Assembly: GCA_021234155.1 (NCBI GenBank)
Contig: JAJEKV010000071.1
Location: forward strand, 5,082,483 to 5,146,482
Direction: 5' to 3'
Origin: Isoetes taiwanensis
Taxonomy: Eukaryota; Streptophyta; Lycopodiopsida; Isoetales; Isoetaceae
DNA: 64,000 bases
How positions within the stretch are numbered: position 1 is the stretch's first letter; each line of letters starts with the position of its first letter. The position numbers and the translations under genes are program-made. The notes beneath the pieces were generated by a model, which was given only the letters and a program-made list of their open reading frames with translations, did not search any database and was not told the DNA's origin. This document shows, piece by piece, positions 10,619 through 22,595 of this stretch.

Positions 10619-11582
10619 TTGATACACTATAGTACAGCCTTGCAATTTCCCCTACCATGTCCCTTGGTGCCTGCATATCTATGAGCCTTTGTATTAGTTT
10701 CTCCCTCGGGACTGTGTCAAAAGCCTTCCTAAAATCCACAAAGTAGCATATTACTTTCTTCCCCTGATTTCTATTCTGTTCTACTAATATTCTGAGGGTT
10801 ACTAGGTGATCCGTGGTTGCGTGTTTTGGCCTGAACCCTGCCTGTCCCTGTGCTCTCAGGTTCCCTACCTCTGCCCATTGTTTCAACTTATTGTCTAAAA
10901 CCTTTCCAAACCATTTTGCAAAAATGGAGCTCACCATTATGGTTCTGTAATTTCCAGGTTCCTGTCTGCTCCCTCCCTCGTGTAGGGGTATGATCCTGTT
11001 GTACGCCCATCTGTCTGGGAGTCCTGTGTGTATTATGCCATTGAATATATCTGTCACATGTTTCCCTAACGCTGTGTCTGCACATTTTAGTAATTCCACC
11101 GTTAATCCATACAGGTCTGGAGCTTTGTTATTGGCCATTCTATTTAGTGCTATCATCACTTCCTGTATGCTGAAACATGGTTTGTCCATCCCTTGTAGTT
11201 CTGGTATTGGTGCTGGGGAGGCCCCGGTCTTATACAATTTTTCCAAGTATCTCTCCCACCCGGCTGCCCCAATGTCGCCTTGTGTGTTACCATTTTTCTG
11301 ATTCCCTTGTCCTTTCCCTTTGAACCCTTTCCAGAATTTCCGGGGTTGTTTTTTGAGTAGTTTAGCCAGTCCCCATTGGTGTTGTACCAGGTTTTTGTTT
11401 CTCTTTGCCTTCAGCATCTTCAAATAAACAGCTTTTTCGGTTTGATATGCCTCTCTTCCTTTCTGCTCTCTGACCTTTCTTTTCTGTTCTCTACACTCAT
11501 CATCGTACCAACTCGAGGCCTTGAAGGCGTCATTCCCCCTTTTTCTTCTTCTCTTTCCAAATACTTCTGTTGCCACTTTCAC
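10619..11582 (-). pseudogene. LINE ORF2 reverse transcriptase, fingers and palm (first part)
   Basis: The frame contains WERYLEKLYKTG, a PSIQEV-like block (FSIQEVMIALNRM), NNKAPDLYGLTVELLK, NRIIPLHEGG, GNYRTIMVSSIFAKWFGK, AGFRPKHATTDHLVTLR and CYFVDFRKAFDTVP, i.e. RT motifs 0 to A including the first catalytic Asp. It is interrupted after LYYSVS by a small TIR element. Confidence 0.9.
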
Positions 11583-11710
11583 TGTTATATCATTAAGAAT
11601 GTTTCCATTTTCGTCTGCCCTGTGTGCCTCCCAGTTCCATTGCCACTTTCACTGTTATATCATTAAGAATGTTTCCATTTTCGTCTGCCCTGTGTGCCTC
11701 CCAGTTCCAT
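11571..11710. repeat. 70-bp tandem duplication in LINE ORF2
   Basis: The segment starting TGCCACTTTCACTG at 11571 recurs at 11641 almost unchanged. The 70-bp period is not a multiple of three, so it breaks the frame between endonuclease and RT. Confidence 0.9.
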
Positions 11711-11847
11711 TTTCCCATCTCTTCTTTGATAGACTGCACAAATGTCTCTACATGTTTTTCTTGAAGTTGTATTTTCAACTTCCCCTTATCCTCCTCTATC
11801 CCCTGTTGTCTGTCATTCGAGGCATGTTTATTTCCTGTAAGTGTTAA

Positions 11848-12640
11848 CTATATGGGTCTATGACTTTCTCTTTTCCCGATAGGCCATTTTAGGAGCACAA
11901 ATCCCGACATTATCTCCGCTGCTACGTCATTCACTATCACATAATCCACTATACTTCTCCCGTGTATATTCTGGCTCGTGAAATTCCCTGACCCTTTCCA
12001 CCTCTGTACTCCATTGGCTATACCCGTAGTTGTGCATACCTCGAGCAGTAGCTTCCCTTTAGCATTGACTTTTGCCTTGTCCTCCGTATGTCGTTCCCAT
12101 TCCTGTGATCTTGTCGTACTGGTCCATTGGCCTTTTGTATCCTCTATGCTCGTGTTTTGTGCATGTTCCTGTCCTATTCTGGCATTCAGATCACCTATTA
12201 ATATCATTGGTCCCTGTTCCTTCCATTTCATCATAGTCTTCCCCAGTTCTAACTTCTCACTGCTCGGTGGGTAATATGCTAAAATCAGAATTAAGTCCTT
12301 TTTGTTTTGTAATTGTATATTCAAAATCATGTATCTCTTATTGACAGCTGAGTGTCAAATACATGCACTGTTTACTACATTTTCCTTGACATAACAGGCT
12401 AATCCTGCACTCCCTCTTTCCATCTTAAAATCTTTGTCCTTCCAGCACATGAATAGCTGGTACCCCTCCTCCTCTGGTAGCCGTTTTATGTTGTGCTCCC
12501 ATGTCTCCACCAGGCATATTATATCACAGCTGCGTGCTCCCTCTAGCCTCTCCCCGTCATCCCAAGGGTACCCAGTACAGTTCCAGTACCATATCGTCAG
12601 CGTCTCTTTCCTCGAGGTTGCTCTCTTGGGGTCTCCGTGT
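11848..12640 (-). pseudogene. LINE ORF2 endonuclease domain, frameshifted
   Basis: The first part (about 12610-12355) has TIWYWNCTGYPW and DIICLVETWE with the catalytic Glu. The second part (12330-11848) has LILAYYPPS, GPMILIGDLNARIG (the GDxN motif) and SIVDYVIV. It ends ESHRPI where SDHRPI is usual, so the catalytic Asp of the last motif appears changed. A stop lies between the two parts. Confidence 0.8.
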
Positions 12641-13322
12641 GCTCTACTCCATTTCCCATTCTTCTTGGTCGCCCCCTGGTCTTTGTAACCGGGGTTGGAT
12701 CCATGTTCTCGGCTTGGGCTATTCGGTCTGTGCCGTCCCCTTTTCCCCCTCTTTCTTCCCTCCTGTACAGATTCGCTTCGGGGGCTACTGCTATTATTGC
12801 CATCCCCAGTGCCGTGCTTTCGTGTCCCTGTGTCAGGATCCCCAATGGGTTGATGTTCTCCTTCTCCGTATCCACCGATCTCCCTGGTTCCAGTACTCCC
12901 GCCTTCTGTTCTTGCCCCCTTCCTGTCAGTTCTCGTACTCTTTTGTGTAGAAACACCTTGCCGTTCCCGACTCCTGCCTGTATTCCTGCCTGATTCAGTT
13001 CTCTGGCCTTGGCCAGCTCTCTGTGCGGCCCTTGGCGTTGCATGACTGTTAGGGCTTCCTGCACCTTGATCCCGTTCCTCAACCTGGATCCCATGCGCAA
13101 TATTCTCTCCTTGGCTGGCAGGTCCCTGAGTGTCAGGTTTATGTGCCTCGCCCTCCCCCTCCATTGGCCTGATCGTACGGCTTTGACAATGATGCTCCGA
13201 TGTTCTTTGAAGACCACCTCTATTACTTCTGCCATCACTCGATATGTGTCTTCATTAGGTTTCTCTGCTACTCTTATCAGCCTAACGTCATGCTTAATTC
13301 TATTCTGTTCCTCATATTCCAT
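12597..13322 (-). pseudogene. LINE ORF1 carboxy-terminal part (RRM/CTD-like)
   Basis: From an ATG at 13322 the frame reads IKHDVRLIRVAEKPNEDTYRV, then ARHINLTLRDLPAKERIL, FLHKRVREL and a basic Gly/Arg-rich tail. This layout resembles the RNA-binding and carboxy-terminal domains of L1-type ORF1. The coiled-coil amino terminus is missing here. A matching coiled coil ends the ORF1 fragments at 28.1 and 35.2 kb, suggesting one family. Confidence 0.55.
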
Positions 13323-14000
13323 GATATGCGGTTTATTTTATCAAATGATTCCCATGCATCCAATTCAACATTTCCTTTTTCTAATTCAACCAACCTAGCT
13401 TAAATTCTTAATAAGCATGGTTCAATGCGATTGTTAATGGTTAGACATGTTACAAAATCCTAGAATCTATTAGCTTATAAAAAAAATATGTTTCCATTGT
13501 TGAGAAAAAAAAAAAACATCTTTCTAATGTTTCTAAACGGGTTTCTATTACGTAGATTAACTTTTTTTAATGTGAATAGTACACCTCCTTATGCATTTAT
13601 AATGGAACAAATTGTAAATGTCAAGGATCCATGCTAAGTTTCTATACATTGTTCAGATTTTGTATACTGCTTCGAGCTCACTTCATTCTCAATTTCTTCC
13701 TAACAAAATACAAGCAAACTAAGTTAAGACGTCGATTCAAGTACATGAGAGTAGTTGATTCGAGTTCATGAGATTCATGTATTATACTTTGTTGGAATAT
13801 TCCACATGTGCGTCCGAGAGCACTGGATTTATCGGCCATTCACCATATTTATCAACATGGCCGAGGACAGTCTTTCTCATCTGTTTTATTTGTCCTTTGC
13901 ACATCGAATAATAGCAATATAGCCGCTCTGTCAAGTACAACTGCAAAAAAAAAAGTAACATCAAGATATAAAGTTAACTAATCATTCGAACGTTTAGCAG
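13323..14000. other. AT-rich spacer
   Basis: No supported gene. A-runs occur near 13480 and 13506. It separates the truncated LINE from a LINE 3' UTR remnant. Confidence 0.4.
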
Positions 14001-14004
14001 CCTA

Positions 14005-14275
14005 CGTTTGTCTAAGCCCCTTGTCGAGGGCTTCTCGCGAGGGTTTTTCCTTGAAAACCCGAAAGGGCGAGGTTTTTTAATCCCGGCGATAAGCTCTCGG
14101 CAGGTACACTAGCCAACATATGTAGCAGACATTTCATTTTTTCGGGTCCAGGTGTTATAACTGGATATTCCCTATGTTTTTTTGTTTTTGGGTAGCTTGC
14201 GATGTGCAGCTATCCACTCTATATCATTGTACTCAAACTGTTGAGATGAATGAAAAGCCTATCTATCTTGCTGCT
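14005..14275 (+). mobile_element. LINE 3' UTR remnant with structured hairpin
   Basis: This segment shares with the LINE ends at 54.7 kb (plus) and 63.4 kb (minus) the order: outer stem, GGTTTTTCC-like loop, TGAAAACCC, GGGCG, GGTTTTTTAATCC, closing stem. Here the outer stem is CTTGTCGAGGG with CCCGGCGATAAG. The segment ends near 14,270 with GATGAATGAAAAGCCTATC, parallel to GATGATAAAATC before the tail at 54.84 kb, and a short (CTAT)n run. No ORF2 remains. Confidence 0.6.
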
Positions 14276-15631
14276 GTTAATGTAAAGAAATCTGTGGATA
14301 CAATAAAATAAAGGAAGCTCGAGTAAGCTACAAGCAATTTTCAAGATTTTCTAATTTTGTGAACCACATGATGTGAAAATTAAACATCCAATGGTATAGA
14401 ATAATTTAAGCTAAGGTGTCATGACATGTGGATAGGCTAGACATCCAAGAAATGTTGTATGGAGGATTAGGCAAACCTACTAACTAGATAAATCTATAAA
14501 GCATAGCCATATAACATTAAGTATGATCATTTTAGGTATTTACTTTAATAGATCTAATTCATGATGATAATACCACTGGTTATGCACAGACAACACAAGG
14601 CTTCTTCTTACTTGATTGTGTTCTACAACAGCCAGATCCCATATCCATTATTCTAACCTCATTATTTGACATGTATTGCTTCAAAAAGATGCACATTTTC
14701 AAAGATTTTCATGTAATCACCAAAATTAAATCCAGTAAGGATTTTATATACATCTTTATAGCAAAAACTACAAATTAATGCTTTTCTTCATATAGTTTGC
14801 CCAATCCGTTTTGGGTTGGGAAAGGGTATTTTGGCAGTGGTTTAGAGTAAGATTTCAGTATTGTATCGTATCAAAAAGGGTATTTTTGGGCAGTTTTGAG
14901 GAGCTTAAATGGCTTAAGGAGAGAACATCTAAATTTGGCTGGATGGCGAGCATGCATGCTCAAAATTAGGCATAAGTGCATGATCTGTTTTGGGAAAGTC
15001 ATGTGAACGCAACTGTGAATTGGTGAGAGGAGATTTGCTGGCCGCTTGCATGTCAAAACAGTGGAGCGAAAGGAGGAAGCTGGTTTTGCTGTTCTCCAAG
15101 ATCGAAGGCGCCTAAGAATCTCAACGTCCTTTTATTCCTTGCATATCATTCCAGCTGCCCTCAGACCAGTTCCGATTCTGCTGATCCAGCCTTAATCTTT
15201 GACGAATCTGTGCAGTAGATAGATTTTGTAGTGTTCTAGAAGTAGACCAGATAGGCAAGCTGGAAAGTAGCTCAGATATTATCAGAGCTATGCACGATAC
15301 ATGGAAGCACTTGCAAAAAGGTTTTGGGCAGTAGCCTCGCAAACGGCAAAAGTCTCTCCATATAAAGAGCTGATTTTTGGATGTGAATAACAAATAATGT
15401 GAACCATTGACTTGGTTTGCACCTTTGATTCATTTTTGAAGTTCTTGGCTTTATAATTTTGATGGCCACCGATCTGGAATATTATGAGAAATATTCTATG
15501 GATCGATGGCTTGGAACCAAAGTTAGATAGGACGCCATAATACTTGAAAAAAGAGAATAGAGTGCAAAAAAATTCCTTCTAGGAAGAATAGAACAGAGAA
15601 AGAATAAAGACAAATGTGATTTTATATAAGC
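14276..15631. other. Gene-free AT-rich spacer
   Basis: No reading frame with recognisable family features. A TTTTGGGTTGGGAAAGGGTATTTTGGC-like stretch near 14808 resembles low-complexity ends seen at 2.0 kb but could not be paired. Confidence 0.35.
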
Positions 15632-15632
15632 A

Positions 15633-16440
15633 CTAGAAACGTGTGCCCGGCGATGCCGGGCATTAATCTTGGACGCGTGAAATTGGTACATGTAATGGAT
15701 TTTATGGATGGAATAAGAAGTTGGTAAATATAATCATGTCTGAAGAGGTATTGGAGCGCCAGGTGTAAAGGGTTTGGGGTTGTTAGCATTAGCCTTGACA
15801 ATGTAAAATAATAGCATGCATAGTGTGGATAAATGTAATGGAACGGATTGATATTTTTTATAGTTTAGGGTTTTGTCGAAAATTGCAATTGTTAATCAAG
15901 ACAATTGAGATTGGAGTGTAGTTGAATAGTCGACGTTAGATGTATTGGAAGTGGAATATGTATGTGCATATGTTTTTTGTGACTTCATAGTAGTCTAGTC
16001 TAGTGATAATTGTGAACCCAAGGTGATAGTAATGCGTGTATGCATGCATAACCATTGAGCAAACTATTCGGGTGGACGCAAGCGAACATTAACGTGATGC
16101 TAGTCAAATTTATTCTAGATGGATATTAACCTGCCACTAAGGCTATTAAAAAAATGAGCTTCAAAACATGGTAAGGAGAACATAAAGCCCACGCATGGCA
16201 TTAGTCTAGATGCATGGAATAGCTGAGATAACAGAGTGTAGAGGTTGGAATAGGATGGGGTAGGGTGAAAGGGGGTGCATTGCAAAGGATGAAGGGGAAT
16301 TGGTTCATGTTCATGCCGAGCATTAGCCATGGATATGAAACAGATAGATGAATAGAAAGGGTTGAGCCAGATGAGATGGGATGAAATGGATGTGGGGCAT
16401 GTATAAATTGTAGTGCATGTGTGAAATGGGATACTTGCAC
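15633..16440 (-). mobile_element. Helitron-like element, 3' terminus (copy 1)
   Basis: Read on the minus strand, the sequence has an 8-bp GC-rich hairpin (arms TGCCCGGC and GCCGGGCA, 3-base loop, plus coordinates 15644-15662), then CACGTTT, then CTAG at 15636-15633, followed by host T. Hairpin plus CTRR before a T is the Helitron 3' end signature. About 150 bp of adjoining sequence resembles the copy at 59.6 kb. The 5' TC end could not be located, so the right limit is only where similarity to GCATTAG-rich repeats fades. No RepHel gene is present, so it would be non-autonomous. Confidence 0.65.
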
Positions 16441-18200
16441 TTTAATTTCAGATCATCATTACTGGTATTTGCAAGAAATATTTGACCACATGTTAAGGAT
16501 TCTTAGCCTTATCAATAGCCTAAGAATTATGCATTTTGCTCTGCCCAAGTGACCAAACACTCGCAGTCTTTTAATCACCTTTTTTTTCCCTAGTGAGAAT
16601 CAAGCAAACAAAGACACCATTAGCCTGAAGGATGGATGCTTGTTGCAAGTGATCCACGAAACTGAAAGCCATAATATTTGCAAAAAAACATCTAATACAT
16701 ATTTTATTTCTAAAACTGCACTTATTTAGAATATCTTCTGTTTATGCCGACGATAATAGATAGATAGATAAATAGATTGTGATTCCTAGCATTTATCTAA
16801 GAATTATTCAGTGACTAAATTGTTGAGGTTGGTATTTCTATAACTTCATTGCAATTATTATGAGGGCAATCCCTAGGTAACATCTTTATGCTTATCATGA
16901 ACAAACATTCTAACAAAAATAGATGATTCTTGCTAACTTCCAAGTCAAAAAAACATTTCACTCTTATTTTGCCACTGACAAATACGAGTACTTGAGAACA
17001 GGAGCTAGTAGTTTTTCGTTTCCATGATTACTTGACAATAGGTGTTTTTAATTCAAGTCACAATGGAATTCTGGCCACGAAAACAAAATGCCATATTGAA
17101 CAACTTGGTATTTTCAATTCTAAGTTGGAGTGGAGAAAATTCAGAGAACATAAGATTTATACCATGAACTTACGGAATCCTCAAAGAAAAACAAATAGCA
17201 TGAACTAAACTTTTAGAGAACTAACAATGTTTCCTTGCCAAAGATCCCGGTGCAATAAAAACAATCAGCAATGCCTGCATACGATTTGATGCAAGTAGGA
17301 AAAGGAACCAATTAAAGGAACCTAATGGAGAAAATAGGCTGGCCATGTCAATCTTTGAAGCAATACCTGTGAAAGCAAATGCTGGATCACAGATTTCTAG
17401 AAAAGAAAATTAGAAGAACTTAGTGTAAATCATGCCACAATTTACAACAGAGCACACCTTGATTCTAGAATTGGTGGATAACTTAACCCAAACATAGGAT
17501 ACATTTAACAGTAAAAATTCTACATTCAAAATAAAACCAAGTGAGTACTTGTAACCAATTTGCTCCCTTGAAATTTGATTTTCTTTTTGTCGTAAGCAAA
17601 TCCCCTAAATTGATTTCAACAATACAAATGGTGGAGTCCCAACTGCTCTGAAATTCTTCTTTAAAATAGAAAACCATATGCATGACAATAAATTACAAAA
17701 GAATAAAGGATCTACCTAATAAAAGAAGGAGGATCTACCTGCTGTGGCAATTCCAAGCTATGAATCAAAACCAAATTCGGATCATTTTGTTCTTTCCCCT
17801 TGCCTAAAACTTATCAAACCTTGTTCCAGAGAAAATATAGTGCTATACGATGTGTAGATCCTTTACCACAATCCGCTTGATAGTTCTATCCCCTTCTAAT
17901 TCATAGTTCTATCCCTTTTAATGATCTGCAAGACTTTAAGAAAACACACCTACATGTTACAAAGGAAAGAGGAAAGAAGACCAAAGGCAGATGTGACAAA
18001 TAGAAATAAAATCATTCAAATCACATTCTAAACACCAAGTGCAAATCCAGATCTTACTTAGCATTTTCTTTGCAAAACACACAATACCATACGTACGTAA
18101 CTTGTTAAATAAGCCCTCTACAACATCAGAGCAAGTATGATGCTCTTTCAGACTCATTTAATAATAAGAAGCCTACAACATAAGGTCGGAACCAGGAATA
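16441..18200. other. AT-rich spacer, no supported gene
   Basis: Many short frames but none with recognisable motifs. A GATA tetranucleotide run lies near 16752-16770. Confidence 0.35.
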
Positions 18201-18749
18201 CCTTAAAAAAGGAGGAATCACTATACTCTCAATAATGTCCAGCTACTTGCTCCAGCCTTATGTCCCAACATGCTGGAATTGCCTGAGCCTAGCTCCTGCT
18301 CACAATTGAACTATTGGATTTTTTTGCAAAGCAGAATCACGTAATTCAGGAATCAAATTTGCAGACGTTTATTAAAAAAGCTGAATGATTTAGAGCAAAG
18401 TATGGCACTTCTTTTAAGTCCTTACACAATTTACACGCAATCATCAAGCTCAAATCTGGAACAGAGTACTCAATAGAAGAAATGAAGCATGTAGATGCAT
18501 GTGGGAGACTTCAGGGATCAATTGGGTTGGATCTTGCAATTTGCAGCATTAATTGATGCTCCAACACCTACATTTGGTTCAGTTTTTGTTATATTAATCT
18601 ACCAACCAAGATCTGTGAATAGAATCACACAAACAACATTGTATGTGGTTCAGCGGAACTGGGACTAAAGATTTCTAAGTTAGGAAGTAAAAAACTGGAC
18701 TATACCCATATTCTTGGCACATAATGCAAACAACAAAAAGAAAAGGCAC

Positions 18750-19105
18750 CTCTTCCGAGTTGTCTTCCTCATAAAAGGCTTCCATTTCTCGTAAAGAGAA
18801 CATTAGCTAGAACTAATGCGGGGAAGAATACCTTAAGCTCTCGAACAAACCTCATCTTTAAAAGGGCCATTGCTTTCTTCAAACTTTTGAGGTGACCTCT
18901 TGATCTTCCCTTTTTTTTGCTTTGAACCTGCTCAAGATTATTAGAAAGTTAAATGCATCCGAAAGAAGTCCGAGGTAAGAACAAAATAAAAATATGCCCG
19001 ACGGTATGTACCTGTTTTTGTGGTGAAATTTGCTTGTGTTTCTTAGATTTCTTGGACAAATGATCAGCTCGAGCAACACTTAGGAGCCCCCTTAAGACTA
19101 CAGAT
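18750..19105 (-). other. Possible exons of an unrecognised Lys-rich protein
   Basis: Three splice-bounded segments are phase-compatible on the minus strand: up to 19012 (ending SKKSKKHKQISPQKQ before GTACAT), 18832-18927 (VQSKKKGRSRGHLKSLKK, AMALLKMRFVRELK) and 18750-18787. A further acceptor-bounded segment near 18214-18285 reads ELGSGNSSMLGHKAGASSW. The composition suggests a basic nuclear protein, but I do not recognise the family. It may be a host gene or a captured fragment. Confidence 0.3.
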
Positions 19106-20339
19106 GTTTTCAATGGCAAGTTATGGCCTTTGCCTTATTTGCGGTGCCATGAATTTTTAACACTACTTCCACTATCCGAAAGTAGGAAAAGGAGGCATTA
19201 ACAATGAATCATTACCGAGAGAATGCTAGAAGGGACGAATCAAAGATCTTAGGTGTAGAACTAATTGCTCCAAGCTCCACCGACCGCCATACAATTACAC
19301 TTTAGGTTTACCGAGTCTTAGAGAAGGAAATATGCAAAAACTCCAAGCTCCTACAATTTGCCTATCCATGAAATCCCATCGCAGATTTAAAATTTCTAGA
19401 AAACTCTATTAAAATGTCGGGTTTCCATCATGTGTCCTTTTTTCTTACCAATTTGGTTTCCCAAAATGCAAAGAAAGAATTCCTTGAAAAGATTGTACCT
19501 GTTTCGGCAATTCCTCTGCAATGCAAAAGCTTCAATTCCTGCACACTGAAGAGGTCATGCCCATATCTGCTCAGCAGGGTTTCTCACTCCAAGAATATCA
19601 GGCTCTGATTAGCGGCCTCTGCTTAAAATCCACACATTCCTCTTGCATAAACAATTAAAATCGTGGCTCCCTATAAAATCTCGTCTAAAGCCAAAGCTAC
19701 GAATCCTGGAACAAAAAAAGGATAAATCACCTTGCACAAACAAACAACCTAAGGCCAAGAAAAAAAACTAAAATTGCTCCTGTTTGCAGAAGAATGCCAA
19801 CAAAAAGAGTGGTGAATCTGCATTCTATAACCACGAAAACCCTTCAAATTTTAATGCATTTTTTAATATAAATGGCAAGAAATACTTACAACTATGATAC
19901 AGCTCTTATTTGCAGTAGAAGACCAACGTCACCAAGCTATTAATGAACGGGTCCTGCAAGTTTAGATCAGATCTGGCAGACAGAGAAATAAAAGTGCGAA
20001 AAGGCAAATCTTAAACGAAATGCAAGACCTGACAGAGCAGGACCTCATCTCAAGAGCTTGTGGTGCACAGAAAGAGCAATTCTGGAACGCCCAAATCCTG
20101 AAGCACGGAAGCCAGTGAAAACCTCGACCTTCAGAAATTCGAATACGAATGCAGAGAGATGACAGATGGCTTAGCATTGAAAGACGTGGGGCGGCGGAAT
20201 TCAAAATTTGCAGTTGCGGTCCGCAGGGGAGAAGGGAACGCCGCATGCGTCTGCACATGCGGCGTTCCGGCACACATACCAACATAAAGAAGATTTACAT
20301 GCTGCTTGATAAAGGAACCATTCGATGGTTCTAAGTACG
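19106..20339. other. Spacer, no supported gene
   Basis: Short frames only. Near 20232-20268 the word GAACGCCGCATGCG and its near inverse CATGCGGCGTTC form an imperfect hairpin. Confidence 0.3.
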
Positions 20340-20360
20340 CCCGATTTGGGTTGGCCTCCC

Positions 20361-20720
20361 GTGGAAACCCTTCCAAATTTCCATGGAAACCCTTCCAATT
20401 TTCCATGGAAACCCTTCCTATTTTCTATGGAAACCGGCTTTCATTAAAAGCAGGAAGGGTTTCCATGGAAACCCTTCCTATTTTCCATGGAAACCCTTCC
20501 TATTTTCCAACCTTCCTATTTTCTATGGAAACCGGCTTTCATTAAAACCAGGAAGGGTTTCCATGGAAACCCTTCTTATTTTCCATGGAAACCCTTCCTA
20601 TTTTCCATGTTTGGAAAATAAGGGTTTCCATGGAAAATAGGAAGGATTTCCATGGAAAATAGAAAGGGTTTCCCATTTGAAAATCGGAAGGGTTTCCATG
20701 GAAAATGGGAAGGGTTTCCA
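20361..20720. repeat. Tandem array of CCATGGAAACCCTTCC-type units
   Basis: About twenty irregular units of roughly 22 bp, each combining a palindromic GGGTTTCCATGGAAACCC core with TATTTT or AATTTT. Orientation switches along the array. Two longer sub-blocks with ACCGGCTTTCATTAAAA recur. A second, smaller group is at 20838-20918. Confidence 0.9.
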
Positions 20721-20935
20721 TTTTTTTTTAATATTTTTAATATTGACACATACATTTATGGACCACGCCTTTCAAGATGATAAATGGTGCATGCTCATAA
20801 ATATGAACGACACCCTAGAATTCAAATTTTAATTCAAATGGAAACCCTTCCTATTTTCCAAAGCCATGGGAAAATAGGAAGGGTTTCCACAAATGGGGGA
20901 AAATAGGAAGGGTTTCCACGTCCAATCAAAAAATT

Positions 20936-21118
20936 TCTAAGGGCGCGGATGTTATAGCCACAGATGTTAGCAAGCAACAATTAGAACGTGCTGTAAAATG
21001 TCTAAACATAACATATGTTGTAGCTTCAGAAAAGATGAGTTTTGAAGATCTTAGTGCCATAATAGGTCCTACTCTGCTTGATGTGCAGGGGCTTGCGTCA
21101 GGAGCTTACCAAAGTTAA
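20936..21118 (+). pseudogene. Captured SAM-dependent methyltransferase fragment
   Basis: The frame reads GADVIATDVSKQQLERA, then LNITYVVASEKMSFEDLSAIIG. This matches the segment of plant class I methyltransferases where the acidic end of strand 2 (ATDVS) contacts SAM, followed by the MSxxDL..LIG region. Only one exon-sized piece is present and the frame stops soon after. It lies inside the TIR element, so I infer transduplication. Confidence 0.6.
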
Positions 21119-21593
21119 TGCGGCCCAACACAGCCAATCATATCATCTTACAACTCTAGCAAATCTTCAGCTTCCGAGATTCTTATCATGGAATCAGGCT
21201 CTTTTTAAATTGATGTTACTTCTTTCAGCATTGGTTCAAGCAGTTGATCAAAGCTAAAAAGGTTTAAGAAGTGTAGCATTAAGTTTTGAATCTATTGTCG
21301 AATAGAATTGAATAGAACCAACAAATTAGATTAACAAGCTCAACGGTTGTAGTATGTTATGGTGAAGGTTAAGCATTACAAACGATAAATTTCTTATATT
21401 TTATAAAACTCTTTCATGTTTGACCATACACCTAGGTCCATCTTACCCTTAGGATATTCACAAATACCAAGTGCTCCATGTTGCTACTATGGCAACATTG
21501 TTCCGGAATGTTTGCTCCATGAAATGGGTGCACAATGAAATTACACATGCCTCCTCCACATCTTTAGACTCAACACAAATCCTTCTTTATAGC

Positions 21594-21668
21594 GAGTTGG
21601 AAGAGAGGAATGTTCCTATATGTAGATTCACTTCCCAAGTATAAGAGCAGCCGCGATAAATTTCTTGT
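21594..21668 (+). mobile_element. Palindromic hairpin element end ending CTTG|T, copy 1 (decayed)
   Basis: Begins GAGTTGGAAGAGAGGAATG and ends CAGCCGCGATAAATTTCTTG before T. The left arm of the hairpin is replaced by other sequence. It lies inside the 20.3-24.4 kb TIR element. Confidence 0.4.
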
Positions 21669-22214
21669 TTATATAATGATCTATTTGAGATTCTAAAATT
21701 GTCACAATGCATAAAATACTGACTTTTAGTCGGCATAATGTAGATTCTAGTTTATATCCTGTTAGGCATTGTATTATTTTCGTTTCGGCATTCAATTACA
21801 TAGCATGATTATCCTCGTGACTCGTTTTGGACATGATGTTATACTAAAGCATCATCTGGAATTTCTATCTTCTTGAATTGAAGCTTACAAGAAAGAAACC
21901 AATAAAAGAACATATATATATACATTTTATAAGGTAAAGGCAACGCCCTTTGAGTCAAGAAAACCAACCATTGCTGCAAACAACTCGGTCAGTCAGGCAA
22001 GCAATACTTGAAAACGAAATTTGGTGTGTTAATTGAGCAACAAAGGACCTTGTTTGTTAAGTGCCTATACAATAGAATCATACATTCGCAAATCAAAATA
22101 CATTTATCAAACCAAAATGGCAATCAAATTTGTATTAATACATACAGGTTGATTGATGCAAACCTCAAGATCTAACAAAGACTCGAAGCTCTCCCCTAAC
22201 TTATCACCCCAGGT

Positions 22215-22376
22215 TATCCGAAAATTAGAATCCATGTACGTAACTTCAAACTCTCCAAATCCAGTTCTGCCTGATGACTGCCTTAAGAAGTCTGGCAGCC
22301 GAGGAAGATCAAGTGGAGGCAATGATAATGATGATAAAGCTCCAGCAGCCTTTATAGTTGTCTTCTCAAAGATAAT
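22215..22376 (-). pseudogene. Captured plastid-lipid-associated protein / fibrillin fragment
   Basis: An AG-bounded minus-strand segment encodes IIFEKTTIKAAGALSS, then SLPPLDLPRLPDFLRQ and GEFEVTYMDSNFRITWGD. PAP/fibrillin proteins of plastoglobules end with an LPPL..P.LPxxLR, FEVTYLDxDxRITRGDRGELRVF pattern. Here the Arg of RGD has become Trp and the final block is lost. A second acceptor/donor-bounded segment near 22945-23018 (LKLRIFGTSR) could be another exon of the same source but is not diagnostic. Confidence 0.6.
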
Positions 22377-22524
22377 CTTAATACTTGATATGCCTGCTCA
22401 CATTTTAGCAGAGGATTACATGACAAAATTATAACCCAAAAGATTAAAATGCATCATCAACTTGGCTCTCTGCAAAGAAAGCTCTGCTGGTTGATGATGC
22501 AGCAAAGAACAACAAAGCTTTTGG

Positions 22525-22595
22525 GATTGTACAATTTACTCTCAGTCTCAGTCTCCAATTACTCTCAATTACTCTCAGTCTCAGTCTCAATCCCT
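22525..22595. repeat. TCTCAG/TTACTCTCAATT simple repeat
   Basis: Short tandem copies of CTCAGTCTCAGTCTC and AATTACTCTC within the TIR element. Confidence 0.6.

Larger units (their letters stand above)
8701..13322 (-). mobile_element. Non-LTR retrotransposon (LINE), 5'-truncated inside ORF1, broken
   Basis: Minus-strand order: ORF1 carboxy-terminal domain (13322-about 12650), APE endonuclease (about 12610-11850), reverse transcriptase (11582-10106, interrupted), carboxy-terminal domain with a CCHC-like finger (9665-9120), about 350 bp of 3' UTR, and the (TATTC)n tail. Frameshifts, a 70-bp internal duplication and a TIR insertion disable it. The RT blocks (NYRTIM, GFRPKHATTDHL, VDFRKAFDTVP, QGCPLSPTLF, YADD) are of the L1/Jockey-like type; the exact clade is not assignable by eye. 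Confidence 0.88.

Noticed and set aside
11376-11847. Plus-strand frames with Cys/Phe-rich repeats
   Set aside because: They are antisense to the LINE ORF2 and look repetitive only because of the 70-bp duplication.
12355-13403. Several long overlapping plus- and minus-strand frames in the LINE ORF1/ORF2 junction
   Set aside because: Only the minus-strand frames carry ORF1 and endonuclease motifs; the others are composition-driven shadows of GC-rich coding sequence.
20361-20720. CRISPR-like array
   Set aside because: Units are palindromic, contiguous, irregular in length and change orientation; there are no unique spacers and the context is a plant nuclear genome.
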